Assembly: GCA_934433135.1 (NCBI GenBank)
Contig: CAKRZO010000007.1
Span: forward strand, 62,001-126,000
Source: an uncultured Acetatifactor sp.
GTDB taxonomy: Bacteria; Bacillota; Clostridia; Lachnospirales; Lachnospiraceae
DNA: 64,000 nt
Direction: 5' to 3'
Under the pieces are notes generated by a model. The model did not search any database, was not told where the DNA came from, and worked only from the letters and a program-made list of their open reading frames with translations. Shown here piece by piece: positions 49,527 to 58,442 of the stretch (its first letter is position 1; each line of letters opens with the position of its first letter). Made by a program: the position numbers and the translations under genes.

Positions 49527-50897
49527 TTATTTTGCTTTCCGCAGAAGTTTGCGATATACCACCAAAAAGCAGATAAAGTGAATGAAAAAGGTAAGTCCCC
49601 AGCTGACCGGATAGGAAATATAGAGACATTCCAATGTATGTATCTTGCGGAAAATGGTAAAAATCCAGACAACCCGAAGTCCGCAGGCACCGGCCAAAGA
49701 AACTAAGGCCGGCATCACGGAATAGCCCATTCCGCGCAGCATACCCACCATAACATCCATCATACCGCAGAGGAAATAAGTCGTAGTAATGATACGGAGA
49801 CGGATCATTCCGTAAGCAATCACATCCGCATCTTCCGCATAGAGTTTCAACAGTGTATTGCCGAAGAACGTAACGCCGTTTCCCAAAAGCAATCCCACCA
49901 CCATTACAAAAAGCAGACAGGTTATCATGATTTTACCGATCCGCTTATCATTCCTGGCACCGTAATTCTGACCGGTAAAACTGATAGCCGTCTGATGGAT
50001 GGCGTTCATGGAAGTATAGACAAAGCCTTCCAGATTGGAGGCTGCGGTATTACCTGCCATAGCGACGGAACCGAAGGTATTGACGGAGGACTGAATCAGG
50101 ACATTGGAGATAGAAAAAAGCGCTCCCTGAAGTCCTGCCGGAATGCCGATTTCCATCATTTTTAAGAGTTTGCTTCCGGTAATATGAAGTTCCGATAAAA
50201 TCACACGATAAGCTCCTTCGGATTTTACCAGGCATCGAAGGACCAAAAAAGCACTGATGCATTGGCTGATATCGGTAGCAAGTGCAACACCTGCCACACT
50301 TAAGTTACAGACAAGCACGAAAAACAGATTCAGCACCACGTTAATCACGCCGGCCATGGATAAATAATATAATGGTCTTTTGGTGTCGCCGATTGCTCTT
50401 AAGATGGCGCTTCCGAAATTGTACAGCATGACTACCGGCATGCCGGCAAAATAAATCCGCATATATAAAACCGCATCCGAAATCACATCTTCCGGAGTGT
50501 CCATCAGTCTTAATAACGGTCCTGAAAGAGAAATTCCGAGAACAAGCAGAATCAGTCCGCCGCATAAAGCGGTCATGATAGCCGTATGAACCACTTCGCT
50601 AAGATCCTTCTGTTTCCCGGCGCCGTAAAATCTGGCAACGAGAACATTTGTACCGACCGACAGACCCATAAAAACATTTATGAGCAGGTTAATAAGGGAA
50701 CTGGTGGAACCTACGGCAGCCAGCGCACTATGCCCGACAAAACGACCTACTACGATAATATCCGCGGCATTGAATAACAGCTGCAGAACGCCGGACAACA
50801 TTAAAGGAAAGGTATAAATCAGGATCTTGGGAAGAAGAGCGCCTTCACACATATCCATTTCGTATTTTTTCGTTTGCTTTCCGGTACCTGCTTCCAT
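49527..50897 (-). CDS. MATE family efflux transporter
   Basis: A 456-residue multidrug/toxin extrusion pump with twelve predicted membrane segments. The N-terminal half has LPLMLSGVLQLLFNAADIIVVGRFVG and the motif GLSVGTNVLVARFYGAGK. Export substrate is unknown. Transcription with ruvA-ruvB-zapA downstream on the same strand is likely by read-through. A consensus promoter lies at 50975-51003. Confidence 0.9.
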   Translation of the reverse strand: MEAGTGKQTKKYEMDMCEGALLPKILIYTFPLMLSGVLQLLFNAADIIVVGRFVGHSALAAVGSTSSLINLLINVFMGLSVGTNVLVARFYGAGKQKDLSEVVHTAIMTALCGGLILLVLGISLSGPLLRLMDTPEDVISDAVLYMRIYFAGMPVVMLYNFGSAILRAIGDTKRPLYYLSMAGVINVVLNLFFVLVCNLSVAGVALATDISQCISAFLVLRCLVKSEGAYRVILSELHITGSKLLKMMEIGIPAGLQGALFSISNVLIQSSVNTFGSVAMAGNTAASNLEGFVYTSMNAIHQTAISFTGQNYGARNDKRIGKIMITCLLFVMVVGLLLGNGVTFFGNTLLKLYAEDADVIAYGMIRLRIITTTYFLCGMMDVMVGMLRGMGYSVMPALVSLAGACGLRVVWIFTIFRKIHTLECLYISYPVSWGLTFFIHFICFLVVYRKLLRKAK

Positions 50898-50974
50898 AAT
50901 TGGTAAAAACTCCTTGCTTTTCTCGAAATCTGACCTATTCTAACAGTGCAGACTTGCAGTTTATAAACAGAATA

Positions 50975-51003
50975 AGCATACCACATTCCCGGAAAGAAGT
51001 CAA
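50975..51003 (-). promoter_or_regulatory. promoter of the MATE-ruvA-ruvB-zapA run
   Basis: Minus strand: TTGACT (50998-51003), spacer 17, TATGCT (50975-50980). Confidence 0.65.
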
Positions 51004-51051
51004 AAAGAAGATGCAGAATCTCCGGAAAGATCTTTTCAGACGGCTTTTTGA

Positions 51052-51097
51052 AAAAAATGACTGAATTGGTCAACATTGACCAATTCAGTCATTTTTG
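51052..51097 (-). terminator. bidirectional-type terminator downstream of leuD
   Basis: ATGACTGAATTGGTCA (51057-51072) pairs perfectly with TGACCAATTCAGTCAT (51077-51092) around ACAT, 16 bp, flanked by A- and T-runs on both sides. It ends the leuCD transcript. Confidence 0.9.
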
Positions 51098-51161
51098 GCG
51101 CCTGCTTTTTAGGTTTTCTTTTTCATTCTTTGGTATATTCGATTAATATCGGGAGCTCCAT

Positions 51162-51659
51162 TCACACATCCGTATTCTCACTGTTAATATAGGGGATTAA
51201 GCCTCCGTGTTTTATGATGTTTTGCATAAAGGGAGGAAAAGGCGCAGCGCTGTAAGAAGTTTGCTGTGTCCGGTCATAAATGATGCCTTGATCGAAGTCT
51301 ACTTCGATCTCGTCTCCTTCGCGGATTTCTTCGCAGGCTTTGGGGCATTCAATAATCGGAAGGCCGATATTAATGGCGTTGCGGAAGAAAATTCTGGCAA
51401 ATGTTTTGGCAATGACGCAGCTGACGCCGGCTGCCTTTAAGGCAATGGGCGCATGTTCCCTGGAGGATCCGCAGCCGAAATTTTTCCCGGCAACGATCAG
51501 GTCTCCTTTTTTCACTTTCCGGACAAATTCCGGATCGATATCTTCCATGCAGTGAGAGGCTAATTCCGCCGGATCGGAAGAATTCAGATATCGGGCAGGT
51601 ATGATGACATCAGTATCTACGTTATCGTTGTATTTAAAAGCGGTTCCTTTTGCATTCAT
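51162..51659 (-). CDS. leuD: 3-isopropylmalate dehydratase small subunit
   Basis: LeuD swivels with LeuC to isomerise isopropylmalate in leucine synthesis. The 165 residues fit the short bacterial/archaeal LeuD type. The motifs DVIIPARYLN, NFGCGSSREHAP and the closing IIYDRT are conserved. It lies 43 bases after leuC, and a strong terminator follows about 65 bases beyond its stop. Confidence 0.95.
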   Translation of the reverse strand: MNAKGTAFKYNDNVDTDVIIPARYLNSSDPAELASHCMEDIDPEFVRKVKKGDLIVAGKNFGCGSSREHAPIALKAAGVSCVIAKTFARIFFRNAINIGLPIIECPKACEEIREGDEIEVDFDQGIIYDRTQQTSYSAAPFPPFMQNIIKHGGLIPYINSENTDV

Positions 51660-51702
51660 TCGTTTGCTCTCCTTTTTATTTTCTGGTTTTCAGGGAAGTT
51701 TG

Positions 51703-52974
51703 CTACATTCCGAGCTGCCCGGGGGAAGCAAGCATTCCGGCTGCGGCACTGGCCGCGGCAACGGCAGGGCTAGCCAGATAAATTTCACTCTTTACATGTC
51801 CCATACGGCCGACAAAGTTACGGTTTGTCGTGGATACACAGCGTTCTCCTTCCGCCAGTACGCCCATATAACCGCCCAGACACGGTCCGCAGGTGGGAGT
51901 GCTTACGACAGCACCGGCCTCTATGAAAGTCTTTAAAAGTCCCTCTTCCATTGCTTTTAATGTAATGGCCTGCGTGGCGGGAATGACAATGCAGCGAACA
52001 CCGGGCGCTACGTGCCGGCCCTTTAAGATTTCGGCGGCTACTCTCAGGTCTTCAAGCCGTCCGTTGGTGCACGAACCGATTACTACCTGGTCTATGGGAA
52101 CCGGCTCTTTCAGGTCTTCCACAATATGGGTATTTTCCGGAAGATGTGGAAAGGCCACTGTAGGGCGAAGGGTACTCAGATCAATGGTGTACTCTTCCTC
52201 ATACACCGCATCTTCATCCGCCTCATAAACCTGATAGTCACGCACGGAATGTTCTTTCATATAGGCAATGGTGATATCATCTACCGGGAAAATACCGTTT
52301 TTCCCGCCGGCTTCAATGGCCATATTGGCTATCGTAAAGCGATCGTCCATGGAAAGATTTCGGATCCCGTCTCCGGTAAATTCCATAGACTGATAAAGAG
52401 CGCCGTCCACACCGATTCTGCCGATGATATGCAGGATAATATCTTTTCCACTCACCCATTTCTGCGGACATCCCGTCAGTCGGAAACGAATGGCGCCGGG
52501 AACCTTAAACCAAGCTTTTCCGGTAGCCATGCCGGCAGCCATATCCGTACTTCCCACACCGGTGGCAAAAGCTCCCAGGGCCCCGTAGGTACAGGTATGA
52601 GAATCGGCTCCGATAATCACATCGCCTGCCACGGTCAGACCTTTTTCCGGCAAAAGGGCGTGTTCAATTCCCATTTCTCCTACTTCAAAATAATTGGTGA
52701 TCTGATTCCTTTTGGCAAATTCCCTGACGCATTTGCAATGCTGTGCCGATTTGATGTCTTTATTGGGTACGAAGTGATCCGGAACCAGAGCGATTTTGTC
52801 TTTGTCAAATACGCCCTTTCCATTCATCTTTTCCATTTCTTTTATAGCAACAGGACTGGTAATGTCATTCCCAAGGACAAGATCCAGCTTTGCTTCAATC
52901 AGCTGTCCGACTTCCACTTTATCAAGACCGGCTGCTGCCGCCAGAATCTTTTGTGTCATTGTCATACCCATCAT
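51703..52974 (-). CDS. leuC: 3-isopropylmalate dehydratase large subunit
   Basis: The 4Fe-4S aconitase-type large subunit, 423 residues, the homoaconitase-like short type. GADSHTCTYGALG, GSCTNGRLED and CGPCLGG carry the cluster cysteines. GGAGG lies five bases before the first ATG; a second ATG at 52965 is also possible. No leuA, leuB or ilvD is seen in the window, so the leucine route is incomplete here. Confidence 0.96.
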   Translation of the reverse strand: MMGMTMTQKILAAAAGLDKVEVGQLIEAKLDLVLGNDITSPVAIKEMEKMNGKGVFDKDKIALVPDHFVPNKDIKSAQHCKCVREFAKRNQITNYFEVGEMGIEHALLPEKGLTVAGDVIIGADSHTCTYGALGAFATGVGSTDMAAGMATGKAWFKVPGAIRFRLTGCPQKWVSGKDIILHIIGRIGVDGALYQSMEFTGDGIRNLSMDDRFTIANMAIEAGGKNGIFPVDDITIAYMKEHSVRDYQVYEADEDAVYEEEYTIDLSTLRPTVAFPHLPENTHIVEDLKEPVPIDQVVIGSCTNGRLEDLRVAAEILKGRHVAPGVRCIVIPATQAITLKAMEEGLLKTFIEAGAVVSTPTCGPCLGGYMGVLAEGERCVSTTNRNFVGRMGHVKSEIYLASPAVAAASAAAGMLASPGQLGM

Positions 52975-53060
52975 TTGTTCCTCCGATTCTTTTTTGTGAT
53001 AACCGATGAACGGATGCAGCAGTTCAGATGCACTCCTGTATGGTTCAACGGTTCAGATAG

Positions 53061-53090
53061 ATTTTACCATAAAAGTCCGTCAGATTACAA
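53061..53090 (-). promoter_or_regulatory. promoter of leuCD
   Basis: Minus strand: TTGTAA (53085-53090), spacer 18, TAAAAT (53061-53066). The leader before leuC is about 80 bases with only short inverted repeats. Confidence 0.55.
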
Positions 53091-53124
53091 TAGATATATT
53101 TTATTCAATAAAGTTTGATGTTTA

Positions 53125-54732
53125 TTACTCTTTCATTGGCTTGTCAGACGGCAAGCCGGGACAAGTTTTCGTAGAAGGAATGGGCCAGAGTGTGGTCACT
53201 TTGAAAAGGTCTCCGTCCGTTTCCAAAAGAAGCTTTCCGCCCTGCAGTTCCGTAAAGCTTTTGGCAATTGCAAGACCCAGTCCGCTGCCTTCCGTATTTC
53301 TGGAGGAATCTCCACGCACAAAACGATCGGTCAGTTCTTCCGGTTTGACAGAGAGTTCATGGGCGGAAATATTTTTCAAAACAATGGAAATCTCATTCTG
53401 CGTAGTTGTAGCCGTAACATAGACTCTGGTTCCGGTAAGCGCATATTTGGCAATATTTCCGAACAGATTTTCATAAATGCGGTAGGTTTTCTGGGGATCC
53501 AACGGAAGCAGGATTTTCTGCTCCGGAAGCATCATGCGGATTTCCAGACCTGCCTGGATTAATTTATCGGACATCTCAAGCCGGGTCTGCTTGATCAGAT
53601 TGACAATGTCTACCGGCACGATATTTAACTGAATGTTACGGGAAGTAGCCTTGCTGATTTCGAAAAGATCTTCAATCAGTACTTTCAGCCGAAGAGACTT
53701 CTGCTCCAGGGTAGCCAGATATTTTTGCTGCTGCGTGGTAAGATCTTCCTCTTTTAAGAGGTTGATATACGTTATAATGGCGGTAAGAGGGGTTTTTAAG
53801 TCATGCGACACATTGGTAATCAGCTCCGTTTTCAGCGTTTGGCTTTTTACTTCCTCTTCCACTGCGGTTTTCAGACCGTTTTGAATGGAATAAATCTGCG
53901 GGCGGAACGGTTCGAAAATACCCAGATCGTCCGGAAGGGAGATGTTCAAATTTCCCTTTGCCATTTCTTTGGTAGCTTCCAGCAGAATCTGATATTTTTT
54001 CTGAATATTGCTTATGTACTTATTCAAGAGAAAATAAAGGAAAAAAGCATAAAAAACAGCAAAGAAAAGTTTGCTGTCAAATATAAGACTGAGAAGAAAA
54101 ACGGCGAAACCGTTGATCAGGGAAAAAAGAACCAACTTTTTCCGGATATCCACGGAAAGATCGATATGAAAAATAAAGTGGATAAAAAGCGGAAAAAGAC
54201 GGTAAAGCAGACTTTTTTTCTGAATATACGTCCAAAGTCCGAAAGTCTTTATCTGTCTTAGATCGGTTCCCAAGGTCCAGAAAGCAAAAAAGGCGATAAA
54301 CAACAGGAAAAAACGTTCGGAATCCAGTAAAAATTTGGCGTTGGATCCCAGACGGCAAAGCTTGTACTGCAGATTCATAAGAAAGACGAACAAAAAGAGA
54401 AGGATTTCCAAAGGCATTCGGAAAATACTGAAGCGTTCCCAGGTATCCTTTTTGGTCGCAAACGGGAACAGGAAAGCCAGAAAAAGAAGGGCAAACGCAA
54501 AAATTTCATAACGATTGCACAACTCGTCCGTATACTCCGAAACAGCGTTCGGAATCGAATTTAAGTTTTCGGCTGCCGCCCTGGCGGCGATCGTCTCATA
54601 AAAGAAATGAAAAAGCAGGACACACAGAAGGGACATGCACAGCCCGACCAGAATCCATCTGTATTTTTGGGTAAACTCTTTTATGGAAATCCTTGCTTCT
54701 ATGTGATTCATGCGATTTATGCGATTTTTCAC
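53125..54732 (-). CDS. membrane sensor histidine kinase
   Basis: A 535-residue sensor kinase with six or seven N-terminal membrane segments (about 26-240). A HAMP-like/linker region (about 240-300) follows, then the dimerisation box SHDLKTPLTAI with His310 and an ATPase domain with GSGLGLAIAKSF. The N-terminal membrane part is unusual for a VanS-like kinase and may be the sensor. The start is GTG 54732 after AAGGAG. It forms a two-component system with the regulator encoded 58 bases upstream; the signal is unknown. Confidence 0.88.
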   Translation of the reverse strand: MKNRINRMNHIEARISIKEFTQKYRWILVGLCMSLLCVLLFHFFYETIAARAAAENLNSIPNAVSEYTDELCNRYEIFAFALLFLAFLFPFATKKDTWERFSIFRMPLEILLFLFVFLMNLQYKLCRLGSNAKFLLDSERFFLLFIAFFAFWTLGTDLRQIKTFGLWTYIQKKSLLYRLFPLFIHFIFHIDLSVDIRKKLVLFSLINGFAVFLLSLIFDSKLFFAVFYAFFLYFLLNKYISNIQKKYQILLEATKEMAKGNLNISLPDDLGIFEPFRPQIYSIQNGLKTAVEEEVKSQTLKTELITNVSHDLKTPLTAIITYINLLKEEDLTTQQQKYLATLEQKSLRLKVLIEDLFEISKATSRNIQLNIVPVDIVNLIKQTRLEMSDKLIQAGLEIRMMLPEQKILLPLDPQKTYRIYENLFGNIAKYALTGTRVYVTATTTQNEISIVLKNISAHELSVKPEELTDRFVRGDSSRNTEGSGLGLAIAKSFTELQGGKLLLETDGDLFKVTTLWPIPSTKTCPGLPSDKPMKE

Positions 54733-54790
54733 TTAGGTCTCCTTTGCCGACTGAATCGTTAATGGTAAGTTCATCCGCCGCGTTTCGCCA

Positions 54791-55498
54791 TCAACAGTCA
54801 ATCTTATATCCCACGCCCCATACAACTTTCAAATATTTCGGATTTTTGGGATCCAGCTCAATTTTTTCCCGGATATTCCGGATATGAACCATGATGGTAT
54901 CGGAATTGATGGCTTTTTCATTCCAGATGGATTCATAAATCTCATCCGCGGAAAAAACTTTCCCCGGATTTTTGATTAAAAGCTGTACGATTTTAAACTC
55001 CATGGGCGTCAGCTTTACCGGCTCATCGTCCACACTGACGGTCACTGTCTCTTCGTTTAGCTCCAATCCGCCTATGGAATAGATGTGCTCATTTTTCCGA
55101 TTGCCGCTTAGGGCAGACAGATATTTGGAATATCTTCTTAAGTGGGAATTGACACGTGCCAGAAGCTCCATGGGAGTGAAGGGCTTGGTGACGTAATCGT
55201 CGGCACCCATATTCAGTCCCATGATTTTGTCCAATTCCTCAGATTTTGCGGAAAGCATAATCACCGGAAATTCATAGTTTTCCATACGGAGCTTCATTAA
55301 CATAGTAATACCGTCCATTACCGGCATCATAATATCCACAATGGCAAGGTGGAAAGTCTCCTGCCTTGCCAGTTCAAGACCCTCCTTGCCGTTAGCTGCT
55401 TTTTTTACAAGATATCCCTGATTCCTTAAATAAATCTCAATTCCATCCCGGATTTCTTCGTCATCTTCTACCAGCAGAATACAATATTTTTCGTCCAT
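54791..55498 (-). CDS. OmpR-family response regulator
   Basis: A 235-residue regulator with a receiver domain (phosphoacceptor Asp55 in AIVDIMMP, acidic pocket EDDEE) and a C-terminal winged helix (RNIREKIELDPKNPKYLKVVWGVGYK). It belongs with the kinase downstream. A second ATG at 55501 is also possible. Its mRNA leader starts with a two-tier hairpin at 55540-55571. Confidence 0.92.
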   Translation of the reverse strand: MDEKYCILLVEDDEEIRDGIEIYLRNQGYLVKKAANGKEGLELARQETFHLAIVDIMMPVMDGITMLMKLRMENYEFPVIMLSAKSEELDKIMGLNMGADDYVTKPFTPMELLARVNSHLRRYSKYLSALSGNRKNEHIYSIGGLELNEETVTVSVDDEPVKLTPMEFKIVQLLIKNPGKVFSADEIYESIWNEKAINSDTIMVHIRNIREKIELDPKNPKYLKVVWGVGYKIDC

Positions 55499-55539
55499 CA
55501 CGATCTCCTCTATGCAGACCTTTTGTATTTTTTAATCAC

Positions 55540-55571
55540 GGATTGCTTCGTACTTCGTACTCTCGCAATCC
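55540..55571. repeat. two-tier hairpin at the 5' end of the regulator transcript
   Basis: GGATTGC (55540-55546) pairs with GCAATCC (55565-55571) around GTAC-TTC-GTAC. It shares the ATTGCTyCG...CTCyCGCAAT frame with the hairpin at 5751-5784. Confidence 0.65.
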
Positions 55572-55581
55572 TAGTATCATC

Positions 55582-55610
55582 ATTATATCCCGAGAAAAAG
55601 ATTTACGCAA
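55582..55610 (-). promoter_or_regulatory. promoter of the two-component system
   Basis: Minus strand: TTGCGT (55605-55610), spacer 17, TATAAT (55582-55587). Start of transcription should be near 55575, just before the hairpin. Confidence 0.75.
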
Positions 55611-55643
55611 CTTGTGTTTTTCTTAACGAAATGGAAAGATTTT

Positions 55644-57164
55644 CTAAATAAAGTCTTTTTTCGGAGCGGGAACCTTTTCTTCCAGGCAGGAAAAAATGGC
55701 ATCGCAATGTTCCTTCGGGAGCTTTTTTGAAAAAAGACTCACAACCGGAACAAGGATAAGACCGGCAATCATGGCAATGGCGCCCGCATTGATCGGAGAA
55801 GCAATCCAGCCGAAAACCATATTTAACACGGTAAATCCGACACCGAAGGCAAAAGAGGTAAAGACAGATGCTTTCGTAACGCCTTTCCAATACAGGCCGT
55901 AAAGGAAGGGGGCAAGGAACGCTCCTGCCAGGGCGCCCCAGGAAATTCCCATCAGTTGTGCAATAAAGGTAGAGGGATCCAGGGCGATGATTACACTGAC
56001 AACAATGAAGAAAACCAGAAGGATCCGCATGGTCAGAAGCTGTTTTTTCTCCGACATATTTTTCAGGAAATTGTCTTTTAAAAGATCCAGTGTCAGCGTG
56101 GAACTGGAGGTCAGTACCAGGGAAGACAGGGTGGACATAGAGGCAGAAAGGACCAGGACGATTACCACTCCTACCAGAATATCCGGCAGTGTAGACAGCA
56201 TGGACGGAATGATGGCATCGTAAATAATTCCCCCGTCCGGCTTGTGAATGGCATTGCTGTCAAAAAGTCTGCCGAAACCTCCCAGAAAATAGCATCCGCC
56301 GGATACGATAACGGCAAAAAAGGTGGAAATAACGGTTCCGTATTTAATGGATTTTTCATCTTTTATGGCATAAAACTTATGAACCATCTGCGGCAGTCCC
56401 CAGGTTCCCAGGGAAGTAAGAATCACGACGCCGAGAAGGTTTAATGGATCCGGGCCGAAAAAGGATGTAAAGGCGCCGGGCTGACCTAACGTAACCGGAA
56501 CATCGCTCTCTAAGAAAGCCAGAGAATTCACGGCAGCAAGAAAACCGCCCTGTCCGTTTAAAACCGATGCAATAACGGCGACAATTCCCGCAAGCATAAT
56601 GATCCCCTGGATAAAGTCATTTATGGCAGTCGCCATATATCCGCCCAGAATGACATAGACACCGGTAAGGGCTGCCATAACGATGACGCAGACAGAATAC
56701 GGGATATCGAACGCCATACCGAAAAGCCGGGACAATCCATTGTAGACAGAGGCGGTATAAGGAATCAGGAAAACAAAGGAAATAGCACTTGCCGCAATCC
56801 GCAGCGCTTTGCTGTCAAAACGTTTTCCGAAAAAATCCGGCATGGTAGCCGCTTTTAGGTAATTGCTCATTACGCGGGTACGGCGGCCCAAAATGACCCA
56901 GGCTAAAAGGGATCCGATAAAGGCATTTCCTAAGCCGATCCAGGTGGCGGAAAGGCCGTATTTGTAACCGAACTGCCCGGCATAGCCTACAAAAACCACG
57001 GCGGAAAAATAAGAGGTTCCATAAGCGAAGGCTGTCAGCCAGGGACCTACACTCCTGCCGCCCAAAACAAAATCATTCACATTGGCGGAGTGTTTGCGTG
57101 CATAGAATCCCACGGCAATCATAACGGCGAAAAATACAGCGAGAAACAAAAGTTTGATAAGCAT
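55644..57164 (-). CDS. sodium:solute symporter family transporter
   Basis: A 506-residue SSS-family permease with about thirteen membrane segments. The N-terminal GYAGQFGYKYGLSATWIGLG and GLSRLFG regions and the middle GGYMATAINDFIQGIIM match PutP/PanF-like sodium symporters; substrate is not predictable. GGAGG precedes the ATG. It follows a promoter at 57253-57281 and ends 34 bases before the two-component promoter. Confidence 0.88.
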   Translation of the reverse strand: MLIKLLFLAVFFAVMIAVGFYARKHSANVNDFVLGGRSVGPWLTAFAYGTSYFSAVVFVGYAGQFGYKYGLSATWIGLGNAFIGSLLAWVILGRRTRVMSNYLKAATMPDFFGKRFDSKALRIAASAISFVFLIPYTASVYNGLSRLFGMAFDIPYSVCVIVMAALTGVYVILGGYMATAINDFIQGIIMLAGIVAVIASVLNGQGGFLAAVNSLAFLESDVPVTLGQPGAFTSFFGPDPLNLLGVVILTSLGTWGLPQMVHKFYAIKDEKSIKYGTVISTFFAVIVSGGCYFLGGFGRLFDSNAIHKPDGGIIYDAIIPSMLSTLPDILVGVVIVLVLSASMSTLSSLVLTSSSTLTLDLLKDNFLKNMSEKKQLLTMRILLVFFIVVSVIIALDPSTFIAQLMGISWGALAGAFLAPFLYGLYWKGVTKASVFTSFAFGVGFTVLNMVFGWIASPINAGAIAMIAGLILVPVVSLFSKKLPKEHCDAIFSCLEEKVPAPKKDFI

Positions 57165-57196
57165 AGTCGGTAATCCTCCGTGTGTTCATTTTAAAA

Positions 57197-57258
57197 TAGA
57201 ATCTGAAATGTTTCAATAGTGCAACGCTTTAAAGCGATGCACTAATAAAGAGATTCTA
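57197..57258. repeat. large stem-loop at the 5' end of the symporter mRNA
   Basis: TAGAATCT (57197-57204) pairs with AGATTCTA (57251-57258), then TAGTGCA (57217-57223) with TGCACTA (57238-57244), then CGCTTTAAAGCG (57225-57236). On the minus-strand transcript the inner part begins about at the predicted start of transcription. Confidence 0.7.
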
Positions 57259-57281
57259 CCACACACATAAGAAAATTGCAA
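57253..57281 (-). promoter_or_regulatory. promoter of the symporter gene
   Basis: Minus strand: TTGCAA (57276-57281), spacer 17, TAGAAT (57253-57258). The -10 is the outer right arm of the stem-loop. Confidence 0.65.
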
Positions 57282-57324
57282 CCGGGAAATGTAAAATGAG
57301 TACAAAAATGGGAACACAAAGTAA

Positions 57325-57361
57325 CAGAACGGCGTTCCGCAGAAAATCGAACGCCGTTCTG
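57325..57361 (-). terminator. hairpin terminator after ilvC
   Basis: CAGAACGGCGTTC (57325-57337) with GAACGCCGTTCTG (57349-57361), 13 bp perfect, 11-base loop; the T content after it (leftward) is moderate. Confidence 0.7.
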
Positions 57362-57387
57362 TATGATTCGTTTTGTGATTTTGAAGA

Positions 57388-58407
57388 TCAGTTATTGATC
57401 AGCTTATCTTCTTCATTGTTCCAGCTGTAAAGTTTCCGTACTTCCTCTCCTACTTTTTCGGAAGGATGTTCGGAAGCAAGCTTTCTCATAGCGCGGAAAT
57501 GTGCCTGACCGCCGGCTTCTGACATGTCTAACAGGAAGTCTTTGGCAAAAGTACCGTCCTGAATATCCTTTAAGATCTTCTTCATGGTCTTCTTGGTCTC
57601 TTCCGTGATGATCTTAGGACCGGTAATGTAATCGCCGTACTCCGCTGTATTGGAGATGGAATAACGCATTCCGGCAAAGCCGCTCTGGTAAATCAGATCC
57701 ACGATCAGCTTCATTTCATGGATACATTCAAAATAAGCGTTTCTCGCATCGTATCCGGCTTCTACCAGAGTCTCAAATCCGGCCTGCATCAATGCACAGA
57801 CACCGCCGCACAGTACAGCCTGTTCTCCGAAAAGATCGGTCTCTGTTTCCGTACGGAAAGTAGTTTCCAGAACGCCTGCTCTGGCACCGCCGATTCCGAG
57901 AGCATAAGCAAGAGCCAGATCCTGGGCTTTACCGCTGGCATTCTGATGAACCGCTACCAGACAGGGAACTCCTTTTCCGGCCTGATATTCGCTTCTTACG
58001 GTATGACCGGGGCCTTTCGGCGCGATCATCGTAACATCCACATAAGGAGGCGGCACGATCTGTCCGAAATGAATGGCAAAACCATGGGCAAACATCAGCA
58101 TATTGCCTTCTTCCAGGTTCGGCGCAATATCCTTTTTATACATGGCAGCCTGCTTTTCATCATTGATCAGAATCATGATGATATCCGCTTTTTTGGCAGC
58201 TTCTGCTGCGGTATAGACTTCAAACCCCTGCTCTTCGGCTCTCTTCCAGGATTTGGATCCCTCGTACAAACCGATGATTACATGACATCCGGAATCCTTC
58301 AGATTCAGGGCATGAGCGTGTCCCTGACTTCCATAACCGATAATTGCAATTGTCTTGCCGTCCAGCATGGACAGATTGCAGTCTTCCTGATAAAAAATCT
58401 TAGCCAT
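57388..58407 (-). CDS. ilvC: ketol-acid reductoisomerase
   Basis: IlvC converts acetolactate to dihydroxy-isovalerate with NADPH. At 339 residues it is class I. The cofactor motif GYGSQGHAHALNL (24-36), APKGPGHTVRSEY and the metal-binding DLFGEQAVLCGG are clear. It follows the small-subunit gene by 35 bases and ends before a 13-bp hairpin. ilvD is not in the window. Confidence 0.97.
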   Translation of the reverse strand: MAKIFYQEDCNLSMLDGKTIAIIGYGSQGHAHALNLKDSGCHVIIGLYEGSKSWKRAEEQGFEVYTAAEAAKKADIIMILINDEKQAAMYKKDIAPNLEEGNMLMFAHGFAIHFGQIVPPPYVDVTMIAPKGPGHTVRSEYQAGKGVPCLVAVHQNASGKAQDLALAYALGIGGARAGVLETTFRTETETDLFGEQAVLCGGVCALMQAGFETLVEAGYDARNAYFECIHEMKLIVDLIYQSGFAGMRYSISNTAEYGDYITGPKIITEETKKTMKKILKDIQDGTFAKDFLLDMSEAGGQAHFRAMRKLASEHPSEKVGEEVRKLYSWNNEEDKLINN

Positions 58408-58442
58408 TTTTCTTAATCCTCCGTAATGATTTATTTTCTGAC

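Noticed and set aside
50900..51100. MarR-type operator TTGGTCA-n-TGACCAA upstream of MATE
   Set aside because: The palindrome has A- and T-runs on both sides, a short loop and sits just past leuD, so terminator is the simpler reading.
52126..53118. 330-codon plus-strand frame opposite leuC
   Set aside because: Antisense to leuC; its length follows from the codon composition of leuC and it has no ribosome site.
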